Positions 1 to 10,267 of a stretch of 64,000 nucleotides of DNA are shown piece by piece; the first letter of the stretch is position 1, and the number at the start of each line of letters is the position of its first letter. The translations under genes were made by a program, and so were the position numbers. Source of the stretch: Symsagittifera roscoffensis (Eukaryota; Xenacoelomorpha; Acoela; Convolutidae); NCBI RefSeq assembly GCF_963678635.1, contig NC_087071.1, positions 37,160,438-37,224,437 of the forward strand, in the 5' to 3' direction. The notes under the pieces are model-generated. The model was not told where the DNA came from, did no database searches, and saw only the letters and a program-made list of their open reading frames with translations.

Positions 1-666
1 ATTGTGAATTGGAACTTCATTATCGTCGTTTTTATCAACATTTTCTCCAGATGATTCTGTAGAGCGTGTATTGTAACGCAATAAGTATCGTATAAAATTT
101 TTGTGTTTTTCAAAATCGGATTGAAGTTTTTGTTTATTTACTTTTATTTCGTTTTTCACATTAAAGACAAAGATTCCTTTCGTTGGATGTGCAACTACCA
201 TGTCAATTTCCACGCTGCCAGGACCGCCTTTTTCAAAAATATGGCTTCCATCTACATTTGGAAGAATGATGATTCCGGAATCATCCGTTGATACTTCAGT
301 GACAAACAGTCTGTACATTTTGCTCTCCCCTTCATCGCCTTTTTGAAGTGCTTTGTAATGTTTCTGCAGTTCTGTACCCAACTGCTCGTTTGGAATTATT
401 ATTTGAGAGATTCTCACACATGGTACAGACGTTTTCTCACCTCTGTTTTTCCACTTTGGGTACTGGTTTTCCATGAACCGCTTCAAGGAAGCATCGTCAT
501 TGAAATTAATTTTCCCCCCTCCGGGCCAGTGGATTTCTATCTTGTCCAATTCTTGCGTCAGCTTGCTTAAATTTCTTTCAAATGTATCGCAATCAGATAA
601 TTTTCTTTCTGCTGTATCTGTTCCCGACGGGTGTTGTTCGATTGATTCTTGGTCCCGCGAACCCAT
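1..666 (-). CDS. Partial gene with PD-(D/E)XK / NERD-like segment (5' end, runs off the left edge)
   Basis: An uninterrupted minus-strand frame of 222 codons starts at the ATG at 666-664 and is still open at base 1, so the gene continues outside the window. The first ~45 residues are polar and charged. Residues ~152-172 read GSVEIDMVVAHPTKGIFVF and then NVK: a hydrophobic strand with Asp155 followed by a strand ending in a Val-Lys pair. This is the layout of PD-(D/E)XK nucleases and NERD domains, which carry E-I-D and then E-x-K. Here the acidic residue before V-K is Asn169, so catalysis is doubtful. A Lys-rich helix follows, then an acidic tail (~200-222). A polypyrimidine tract ending GACAG at 690-691 on the minus strand could be the splice or trans-splice acceptor of this first coding exon. 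I am confident of the frame and unsure of the family. Confidence 0.6.
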   Translation of the reverse strand, partial: MGSRDQESIEQHPSGTDTAERKLSDCDTFERNLSKLTQELDKIEIHWPGGGKINFNDDASLKRFMENQYPKWKNRGEKTSVPCVRISQIIIPNEQLGTELQKHYKALQKGDEGESKMYRLFVTEVSTDDSGIIILPNVDGSHIFEKGGPGSVEIDMVVAHPTKGIFVFNVKNEIKVNKQKLQSDFEKHKNFIRYLLRYNTRSTESSGENVDKNDDNEVPIHN

Positions 667-1190
667 TTAGACCCAGAAGAAAAATAGAGCTGTCAAAAAC
701 AATTACTTACTTTTTCTTAACATATCTAATTATCTATCATGATTTACTTCTTATCTTATGTGTTTTTTGACGGAAAAACTGTTTCGAGTTTTTTCCCTTT
801 ATAAGTTCACGTGTGAATTCACAACTAAGTGAAAACTAAGTGCCTAACAAACTGCTCGCATTCATAGCCGCAGATCTTGTAGATTTAAGAATTGAATTAC
901 CGAGCTCAGCTATCCAGACAAAAAAATTTTTTAAACGTGAAAGTTTTGATGCGATTTTTTTTTCAAATAGGTAGTACTATTGTCCAAAAATGGATGTTCA
1001 ATAATGTCCAAAAAATGGATGTTCAAGTGTTCCTGAAAAATGATCAAAACTATATTTTACATATAACTGGAACTTACTAACGACCCTACAGTCATACGGG
1101 TGATCTCTCTATCCATTTACTTCCTTTTTGCAAAAAGGGGCATCGTTACTAGGTACAAAATTCACATATGCTTAATCATTAATTTATTTT
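667..1190. other. AT-rich 5' flank of the left-edge gene
   Basis: No supportable gene is seen. The stretch holds the putative acceptor tract next to the start codon at 666 and short duplicated words such as GTCCAAAAAATGGATGTTCA, repeated near 978-1030. It is the likely promoter-side flank of the leftmost gene. Confidence 0.4.
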
Positions 1191-3450
1191 TTTACAGGGA
1201 TGGCAATTCGTTACTAGAGACCAAAGGGGGGATTGTTGAAGAGATCCAATAAAATTTTGACGTGGAGTGTTATTTCAACTTTCACATTAGTTCATTCAAC
1301 TGACCATCTGTACTGTCAATCATCTGCCAAAATTGATGCTAATTCGCGTTGCTTGTCAATGGCGTTGTCTGTGACCCTTCACGTTACCTCTATTTCTCAC
1401 TCTTATGCTATACTTTAAAGGATTAAATTAATCTATTCTATCTGCAGCTTATTTTTCATGAAACGGATTTTCAACATGGCGCAATCAACAGGTTCAAGTG
1501 AGAAAAAAATCCAATTGCAATAACAGGTTTCTTTTCCGCGAAATTCAGTGAACGACGCACGCTCTGGGAATTCCGGTAAAACAGATGCCAGTGGGGGAGA
1601 GTAGTGAAACACGGAATAAATAGTGAAACAATTATTATTTCAACAGAGCGCTTACATCGGCGCAAATTGGGGCGTAGGCAGCGGGTGCGGACGGAAAAAA
1701 CGAAAAGAAGGCGTACAAACGTTGATATCGATTCTCTATTTCTGGCTGGGGAGAAAGGTCATAACGAATAACTAACAAAGCGCCCGCACCTCGATCTGGG
1801 GGTTACAAGATATCCACGGTTTGTGAAAGCGATAGAAACCGAACTCAACAAAGTAGGAAAAATACGAGATTTCTCAACTCTTATCTAGGAATCAGCACTC
1901 CAACGAGTCACTGGAACAGTTTCACCCGGTTCTATGCAGTCTTACCGCATGATCTAACTTCCAGACACTAGAGGGACGCATACTGAGTGATGTTTTCATA
2001 TTCAATATGAACAATCGCGAAGCTCAAACTGATCTGTGTCGGCCACCAGGAACGCCGGAGGAAGTGTATGGGATCGCTTTATCCTACGAGCGGTGGAACA
2101 AGATGCTAAAATTTCAAATTTAATGACTTCATGGGCACGAATGCGAAATGCTCTTCAAATCAAAACAAAAACCGCGGCAGAGGATCGATTAAAGGGCAGG
2201 GACTAAGCCGAGGGGGAAAATTGCCGGAAACAGTCGATGCTAAAAGTGGGATCATCCGGGTTTCACACCTGATCAGTTGATCACTCGTAACAAACGCCGG
2301 ACAGAAGCACAATATCAACCTAACTGCAGGGATAAACAAGATTGTCAAAGGCGGCGCGCATCACCTGGATAGATCCAGGAGCACAGAGATTGTGAATTTA
2401 ATGATCCGAAGGCAGCGGTTGATCACATTTCCCAGCACGAAAGTTCAGTGGAATGGGTAAACCCAGTAAAAACGCCCCCAGCTCTCTGAGTTCGGCTAGT
2501 CTGGGTGATTACCTGGCGCTGTCAGTCAGCTAAAATTGCTGCCTAAAGTTGAAAATGGGTCTCAACTGCCAATGGGTATAAATGGGATTTTTACGTGTGT
2601 TTGGATAGACAGCGAAATACCGATCTTGATATTCACCTTCGGAGAACTGAAGAGGGCCCTCGACGCGAATAACTCAAGATAAAGTAGACAGCAAAATCGA
2701 GAAATTTTAGAAGCAGATATATTTTTGAAACTTAGAAGAATCTTCCGATAATTATTTCGTTTCGCTGATTGTAATAACGGTCCAAAAGCACGTATGGGTT
2801 AAACTAGAACATGAATCGAGAGAGGTTGAAAATCAAGTCTACAAAAAGAAGTCAAGCTACCGAAAATTGAAGAAATAATGGACACCGTCGAACAATAATA
2901 GACAAATTTCTACGAATGAACAATCGAGTGCCAAGCCTCATTTTCAAATCTGAAAAAGCAGGTTGCGAACATACTAGAGCTCCGAAACATCAATGTCCAT
3001 CGAGACATCAGGATAGTATGCGACTCAATTCACAACGGCCTCGAGGCGGTTGCATAGCAGTTAGGCCTTGCTATACCATTTTTAATCGCTGCAGACCAAT
3101 TTCAATCTCATTAAGGTACTCAAACGAAGCGGAAGACAAACGAGCTCGAAATGCTACTGTGTGCGTGGGGGAGGGGTGCAGATTATTGTCGAAATTTTGT
3201 CAAGAAGGAGTTTCAGGAAGTTGGAAAGAGTTTTTACAACGGAGCAAAAAAAAACAGCGACGATAATTTTTGAGAATAAATTACTACCTCAACGTTGGAA
3301 GCGGTTACCAGGGAAGCGTCTAGTTTTACCATTATATATGAGTTTACTACTGAGGATGGTGATATTGGTCCTTTTGTATCGAAAGAGATTCTGTGATTGA
3401 AATCTAAACTTTGTCCGTTAAAGTCTTGTTTTTCTGCCAATTGTTTTTGA
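1191..3450 (+). mobile_element. Degenerate GC-richer block, possible LTR-retroelement remnant
   Basis: This block has clearly more G+C than its surroundings and no long frame. At 1224-1234 a purine tract (CAAAGGGGGGA) is followed directly by TTGTTGAAG, the arrangement of a polypurine tract and an LTR start. About 240 bp later TTTTCAACATGGCGCAATC could be an LTR end next to a primer-binding site beginning TGG. Downstream short open pieces in several frames are rich in Arg, Gln and Pro, as in decayed gag sequence, but I recognise no motif. Assignment to an LTR retrotransposon is inference only. Confidence 0.25.
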
Positions 3451-3737
3451 TGTGGAAGTGGTTTATTTAATTGACACTATATACCATCGTTACATATATC
3501 TTTTATTCAAAGTGGTGCATTTGAAAAGTAAAACTTTTGAACAAAATTTGAGTGTGTTTTTTCTGAACCGTTTTGATAACAGGGAACGAGCGCGGAGTCG
3601 CTACCGGGCCCTCAGGCCAAATGTACCAAAGTACCTGGGATCGAAACTTAAACGATTATATGAAAACTATTTCAGAAGTTTAATCTGAGAGTGTACACAC
3701 AGTAACCTTAAAAACGGCGTTGTAATTAGGAGGTCCA
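3451..3737. other. Left flank of the macrosatellite
   Basis: AT-rich and not part of the repeat unit. A plus-strand frame at 3452-3688 looks fortuitous. The repeat begins abruptly at GTGTCGCTCTGGCG (3738). Confidence 0.4.
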
Positions 3738-6700
3738 GTGTCGCTCTGGCGAAGAAAACTAACAAAAGTCTGTTGGCTATGTTTGACTTCAACTTGAATT
3801 CATTTGATGAAGGCTAGCAAAAATGCACTCTCCGAATACGAACATGAAATGGTGTAAAAAAACCTGAACGATGTGTATTTTCTCAGGTAGAATTTAATTT
3901 TTGCTTCCCAGTCGAAGATCAAATTTTGTCTTTTGACCAAGTTTTCTTAAGTTGAGTTTTATTATACAAGCAATGTTTCTGTTATAGTATGAACCGTATT
4001 TTTTCCAATCTAATTCGTAAATTTTGCGATAAAATAAGTTTGTTTTCGAAGTGTTCGTTTTGATCAATAACCAACTTTTAAGTAAATCCAATGCTAAGGC
4101 TTTTGACACAGACTTTCATTGTTCCGACTTCCGAAAGGAAAGTAACTGATTATTTGTGCTCGTATTGGTTTTTTCTTCAGACAAAACTCGACTTTTTAAC
4201 TCGCTATTTTTGACAGTCAAAAGGTATTGTGTTCTGAGCTTATATTTGGAAAAATATTTCACTGGTGATCATTTTTCGTAAAATTATGGGGGTTTAAAGA
4301 TTGCTTTTTGGCCAATTTGGGACAATTAAGGCGCGATATATTTTGCGCGATTAGCACTTAAGCGGAGACTTAATTCGTCATTGGAATCGTTCCTAACTGG
4401 TTAATGGAAACTTATTCGCCAGTTTTACAAGAAGCAAAAGCTATCACGTTGTTTTTGAAATGTCGCGTGGGGGGTTGATTTTTGCAAAAAACCTCACATT
4501 AAAAATAGTTTTATTTTATTATTTTATTACTTTTATTTTTTTCATGTTGTTACTGCCCCATAGACCTCACTAGGCACTCGAAAATTTTAGGGCTTTGCTT
4601 TGACACAAACAGTCTTGTTCAGTTTTGTGTTCGGTTCGCTCTGGCGAAGAAAACTAACAAAAGTCTGTTGGCTATGTTTGACTTCAATTTGAATTCATCT
4701 GATGAAGGCTAGCAAAAATGCACTCTCCGAATACGAACATGAAATGGTGTAAAAAAACCTGAACGACGTGTATTTTCTCAGGTAGAATTTAATTTTTGCT
4801 TCCCAGTCGAAGATCAAATTTTGTCTTTTGACCAAGTTTTCTTAAGTTGAGTTTTATTATACAAGCAATGTTTCTGTTATAGTATGAACCGTATTTTTTC
4901 CAATCTAAGTCGCAAATTTTGCGATAAAATAAGTTCGTTTTGGAAGTGTTCGTTTTGATAAATAACCAACTATTAAGTACAGCCAATGCTAAGGCTTTTG
5001 ACACAGACTTTCATTGTTCCGACTTCCGAATCGAAAGTATCTTATTGCTTGTGCTCGTATTGGTTTTTTCTTCAGACAAAACTCGACTTTTTAACTCGCC
5101 ATTTTTGACAGTCAAAAGGTATTGTGTTCTGAGCTTATATTTGGAAAAATATTTCACTGGTGATCGGTTTTCTTAAAATTATGGGGGTTTAAAGATTGCA
5201 TTTTGGCCAATTTGGGACAATTAAGGTGCGATATATTTTGCGCGATTAGCACTTAAGCGGAGACTTAATTCGGCATTGGAATCGTTCCTAATTGGTTAAT
5301 GGAAACTTATTCGCCAGTTTTACTAGAAGCAAAAGCTATCACATTGTTTTTGAAATGTCGCGTGGGGGGTTGATTTTTGCAAAAAAACTCACATTAAAAA
5401 ATAGTTTTATTTTATTACTTTTATTTAATTCATGTTGTTACTGCCCCATAGACCTCACTAGGCACTCGAAAATTTTAGGGCTTTGCTTTGACACAAGCAG
5501 TCTTGTTCAGTTTTGTGTTCGGTGGCGCTCTGGCGAAGAAAACTAACAAAAGTCTGTTGGCTATGTTTGACTTCAATTTGAATTCATCTGATGAAGGCTA
5601 GAAAAAATGCACTCTCCAAATACGAACATGAAATGGTGTAAAAAAACCTGAACGACGTGTTTTTTCTCAGGTAGAATTTAATTTTTGCTTCCCAGTCGAA
5701 GATCAAATTTTGTCTTTTGACCAAGTTTTCTTAAGTTGAGTTTTATTATGCAAGCAATGTTTCTGTTATAGTATGAACCGTATTTTTTCCAATCTAAGTC
5801 GCAAATTATGCAATAAAAAAAGTTCGTTTTGGAAGTGTTCGTTTTGATAAATAACCAACTATTAAGTACAGCCAATGCTAAGGCTTTTGACACAGACTTT
5901 CATTGTTCCGACTTCCGAATCGAAAGTATCTGATTGTTTGTGCTCGTATTGATTTTTTCTTCAGACAAAACTCGACTTTTTAACTCGCCATTTTTGACAG
6001 TCAAAAGGTATTGTGTTCTGAGCTTATATTTGGAAAAATATTTCTTTGGTGATCATTTTTCGTAAAACTATGGGGGTTTAAAGATTGCTTTTTGGCCAAT
6101 TTGGGACAATTAAGGCGCGATATATTTTGCGCGATTAGCACTTAAGCGGAGACTTAATTCGTCATTGGAATCGTTCCTAACTGGTTAATGGAAACTTATT
6201 TGCCAGTTTTACTCGAAGCAAAAGCTATCACGTTGTTTTTGAAATGTCGCGTGGGGGGTTGATTTTTGCAAAAAACCTCACATTAAAAAAATAGTTTTAT
6301 TTTTTTACTTTTTTTTAATTCATGTTGTTACTGCCCCATAGACCTCACTAGGCACTCGAAAACTATAGGGCTTTGCTTTGACACAAGCAGTCTTGTTCAG
6401 TTTTGTGTTCGGTGTCGCTCTGGCGAAGAAAACTAACAAAAGTCTGTTGGCTATGTTTGACTTCAATTTGAATTCATCTGATGAAGGCTAGCAAAAATGC
6501 ACTCTCAGAATACGAACATGAAATGGTGTGAAAAAACCTGAACGACATGTATTTTCTCAGGTAGAATTTAATGTTTGCTTCCCAGTCGAAGATCAAATTT
6601 TGTCTTTTGACCAAGTTTTCTTAAGTTGAGTTTTATTATACAAGCAATGTTTCTGTTATAGTATGAACCGTATTTTTTCCAATCTAAGTCGCAAATTTTG

Positions 6701-8796
6701 CGATAAAATAAGTTCGTTTTGGAAGTGTTCGTTTCGATAAATAACCAACTATTAAGTACAGCCAATGCTAAGGCTTTTGACACAGACTTTCATTGTTCCG
6801 ACTTCCGAATCGAAAGTATCTGATTGTTTGTGCTCGTATTGTTTTTTTCTTCAGACAAAACTCGACTTTTTAACTCGCCATTTTTGACAGTCAAAAGGTA
6901 TTGTGTTCTGAGCTTATATTTGGAAAAATATTTCACTGGTGATCATTTTTCGTAAAATTATGGGGGTTTAAAGGTTGCTTTTTGGCCAATTTGGGACAAT
7001 TAAGGCGCGATATATTTTGCGCGATTAGCACTTAAGCGGAGACTTAATTCGTCATTGGAATCGTTCCTAACTGGTTAATGGAAACTTATTCGCCAGTTTT
7101 ACTAGAAGCAAAAGCTATCACGTTGTTTTTGAAATGTCGCGTGGGGGGTTGATTTTTGCAAAAAACCTCACATTAAAAAAATAGTTTCTTTTTATTACTT
7201 TTATTTAATTCATGTTGTTACTGCCCCATAGACCTCACTAGGCACTCGAAAACTTTAGGGCTTTGGTTTGACACAAGCAGTCTTGTTCAGTTTTGTGTTC
7301 GGTGTCGCTCTGGCGAAGAAAACTAACAAAAGTCTGTTGGCTATGTTTGACTTCAATTTGAATTCATCTGATGAAGGCTAGCAAAAATGCACTCTCCGAA
7401 TACAAACATGAAATGGTGTGAAAAAACCTGAACGACATGTATTTTCTCAGGTAGAATTTAATTTTTGCTTCCCAGTCGAAGTTCAAATTTTATCTTTTGA
7501 CCAAGTTTTCTTAAGTTGAGTTTTATTATACAAGCAATGTTTCTGTTATAGTATGAACCGTATTTTTTCCAATCTAAGTCGCAAATTTTGCAATAAAATA
7601 AGTTCGTTTTGGAAGTGTTCGTTTTGATAAATAACCAACTATTAAGTACAGCCAATGCTAAGGCTTTTGACACAGACTTTCATTGTTCCGACTTCCGAAT
7701 CGAAAGTATCTGATTGTTTGTGCTCGTATTGGTTTTTACTTCAGACAAAACTCGACTTTTTAACTCGCCATTTTTGAAAGTCAAAAGGTATTGTGTTCTG
7801 AGCTTATATTTGGAAAAATATTTCACTGGTGATCGGTTTTCGTAAAATTATGGGGGTTTAAAGATTGCACTTTGGCCAATTTGGTACAATTAAGGCGCGA
7901 TATATTTTGCGCAATTAGCACTTAAGCGGAGACTTAATTCGTCATTGGAATTGTTCCTAACTGGTTAATGGAAACTTATTCGCCAGTTTTACTAGAAGCA
8001 AAAGCTATCACGTTGTTTTTGAAATGTCGCGTGGGGGTTGATTTTTGCAAAAAACCTCACATTAAAAAAATAGTTTCATTTTATTACTTTTATTTAATTC
8101 ATGTTGTTACTGCCCCATAGACCTCACTAGGCACTCGAAAACTTTAGGGCTTTGCTTTGACACAAGCAGTCTTGTTCAGTTTTGTGTTCCGTGTCGCTCT
8201 GGCGAAGAAAACTAACAAAAGTCTGTTGGCTATGTTTGACTTCAATTTGAATTCATCTGATGAAGTCTAGCAAAAATGCACTCTCCGAATACGAACATGA
8301 AATGGTGTGAAAAAACCTGAACGACATGTATTTTCTCAGGTAGAATTTAATTTTTGCTTCCCAGTCGAAGATCAAATTTTATCTTTTGACCAAGTTTTCT
8401 TAAGTTGAGTTTTATTATACAAGCAATGTTTCTGTTATAGTATGAACCGTATTTTTTCCAATCTAAGTCGCAAATTTTGCGATAAAATAAGTTCGTTTTG
8501 GAAGTTTTCGTTTTGATAAATAACCAACTATTAAGTACAGCCAATGCTAAGGCTTTTGACACAGACTTTCATTGTTCCGACTTCCGAATCGAAAGTATCT
8601 GATTGTTTGTGCTCGTATTGGTTTTTTCTTCAGACAAAACTCGACTTTTTAACTCGCCATTTTTGACAGTCAAAAGGTATTGTGTTCTGAGCTTATATTT
8701 GGAAAAACATTTCAAGGGTGATCATTTTTCGTAAAATTATGGGGTTTAAAGATTGCTTTTTGGCCAATTTGGGACAATTAAGGCGCGATATATTTT

Positions 8797-10266
8797 TTTT
8801 TTATTGAAGCTTTACAACAAAAGTTGAAGGGCGTGAGCCAGTAAACATATTTAAAAAGTCTATGGAATGCGGGAAACGGCAGTTGCTACACAGGCAGCCA
8901 AAAGTCCAGGAGCACGAGTCTAATTCGTTATAGTGGCGGTGATAGTAGTCCCAGAAAAACTTGATAACACGCGGTTTGACGTTGCTCCCATCGAGGTTGA
9001 TATGTCGGTGGAGAAGATTATAGAGGCGTGGGGCACGATACCAGAAATTCTGTCGTTGAATTTCTTTTGTGATGACAGGAAGTTCAAATAGGCTGTGAGT
9101 ATGAGCTCGTGTGCGGTGCTCTCTGTTTTCACTTCTTCTTGTGTAATCATACCAGGGGAATGTGGAGTTAGCACCGATAAGTTTGAGGAAAGCAAGAATA
9201 TCATACACATGAATATTTAGAGGTAGTGGAAGAAGGTTGAGTTTTTTCAATCTGTCGCAGTAATTGTCATCACAATAATTAAGCATCCAGTAGGTGGCGC
9301 GTCTTTGGACGCGTTCAATCAGGCGCAGATCACCTTTCGATGGACTCCAAGCAGTGGATCCGTACAGTAGAATTGGTATCACCATTGATTTGTAAAGGTC
9401 CTTTCTATGCTTTGTGCTCACTCGGTGGCCAACATTTCTTTTGATTAAGTTTAATACTCTATTTGACTTGCTGCAGGCACCAGTTATGTGGTCTTTCCAC
9501 TTCAGCTTGTCGCTTACCAAGAGGCCAAGATCTTTTTCCAAACTTGAATGAGCTAACGGTTTGCCATAAAGAGCCAGATCGGTTGGCTCTGTTCTAGAAA
9601 AGGTAACAATTGAACATTTGCCGACATTGAAGCTCATGTAGTTTGATCTACACCACTCTTCTAGAGAGGACAGATTCTCCTGCAACCTGGAATTTAGGAT
9701 CTTCTGATGTATTGACAATATCTTTGTGTCATCAGCAAACATGAATGTCTCAGAAACTAGATTGAGAGGCAAGTCAGCTACATAGATGATGAATAGTAAT
9801 GGTCCAAGAAGTGAACCTTGGGGAACCCCGCTGGTTACATCAAGAAGTTCGGACCTTGCATCTCCAATTTGGACAAACTGTTTACGTTGATCAAGATAAC
9901 TGCGCAGATTTTTGAGTAACTTTCCTTGGATACCCAGAATCTTCAGTTTTCTCAGAAGCACAGTGTGATTTATTTTGTCAAATGCTTTCGCAAAGTCCAA
10001 ATAAACGGCTTCGATTGTTACGTCAGTGGTGGAGATATTGCGATAGACATTGTCTAGATAGCAGAGCATTTGTAAAACTGGTGAGCGATTTTTGGTGAAC
10101 CCAAACTGCGAAGAGTTTATGTGTGGAATGACGTGAGGATAGAGAGCATTGAATATCAGTTTTTCGTGGATCTTCGAGGCAATGCTGAGGAGCGTGATGG
10201 GTCTGTAGTTCTCTACATGTAGCTTCGAACCCTTTTTATGGATCGGGCTTACTGCACCTTCTTTCC
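8797..10266 (-). mobile_element. 5'-truncated non-LTR retrotransposon (LINE) inserted in macrosatellite copy 6
   Basis: The element interrupts the repeat unit between GATATATTTT and TTTTGCGCGATT. A 5-bp target duplication ATTTT is visible at 8792-8796 and 10267-10271. On the minus strand it ends in an A tail (T run at 8797-8802), and the AATAAA-like signal overlaps the ORF stop codon, so there is essentially no 3' UTR. The 5' end stops inside the reverse-transcriptase domain, as expected from incomplete target-primed reverse transcription. It is present in one copy only, so it inserted after most of the array had formed. Confidence 0.93.
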
Positions 10267-10267
10267 A
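8801..10267 (-). CDS. LINE reverse transcriptase, C-terminal ~488 codons (5' truncated)
   Basis: The frame is open from the truncation point (W-K-E-G at 10267) to a TAA at 8803-8801; the first internal Met is at 10069. It has the core reverse-transcriptase motifs in order: P-I-H-K-K-G-S and NYRPITLLS (finger region), LDFAKAFDKINH (motif A), SGVPQGSLLGPLLF (motif B), FADD as the catalytic YADD-type box (motif C), and GKCSIVTFSR after it. Near the C-terminus lies a Cys cluster, C-S-W-T-F-G-C-L-C-S-N-C-R. Motifs fit the Jockey/CR1-like group of APE-type LINEs. The endonuclease domain and ORF1 are absent because of truncation. No stop or frameshift is visible, so the insertion is recent. It has no promoter and is probably not mobile by itself. 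Confidence 0.9.
   Translation of the reverse strand, partial: WKEGAVSPIHKKGSKLHVENYRPITLLSIASKIHEKLIFNALYPHVIPHINSSQFGFTKNRSPVLQMLCYLDNVYRNISTTDVTIEAVYLDFAKAFDKINHTVLLRKLKILGIQGKLLKNLRSYLDQRKQFVQIGDARSELLDVTSGVPQGSLLGPLLFIIYVADLPLNLVSETFMFADDTKILSIHQKILNSRLQENLSSLEEWCRSNYMSFNVGKCSIVTFSRTEPTDLALYGKPLAHSSLEKDLGLLVSDKLKWKDHITGACSKSNRVLNLIKRNVGHRVSTKHRKDLYKSMVIPILLYGSTAWSPSKGDLRLIERVQRRATYWMLNYCDDNYCDRLKKLNLLPLPLNIHVYDILAFLKLIGANSTFPWYDYTRRSENREHRTRAHTHSLFELPVITKEIQRQNFWYRAPRLYNLLHRHINLDGSNVKPRVIKFFWDYYHRHYNELDSCSWTFGCLCSNCRFPHSIDFLNMFTGSRPSTFVVKLQ

Noticed and set aside
8920-9210. 96-codon minus frame inside the LINE
   Set aside because: Overlaps the reverse-transcriptase frame in another phase and has no motifs.
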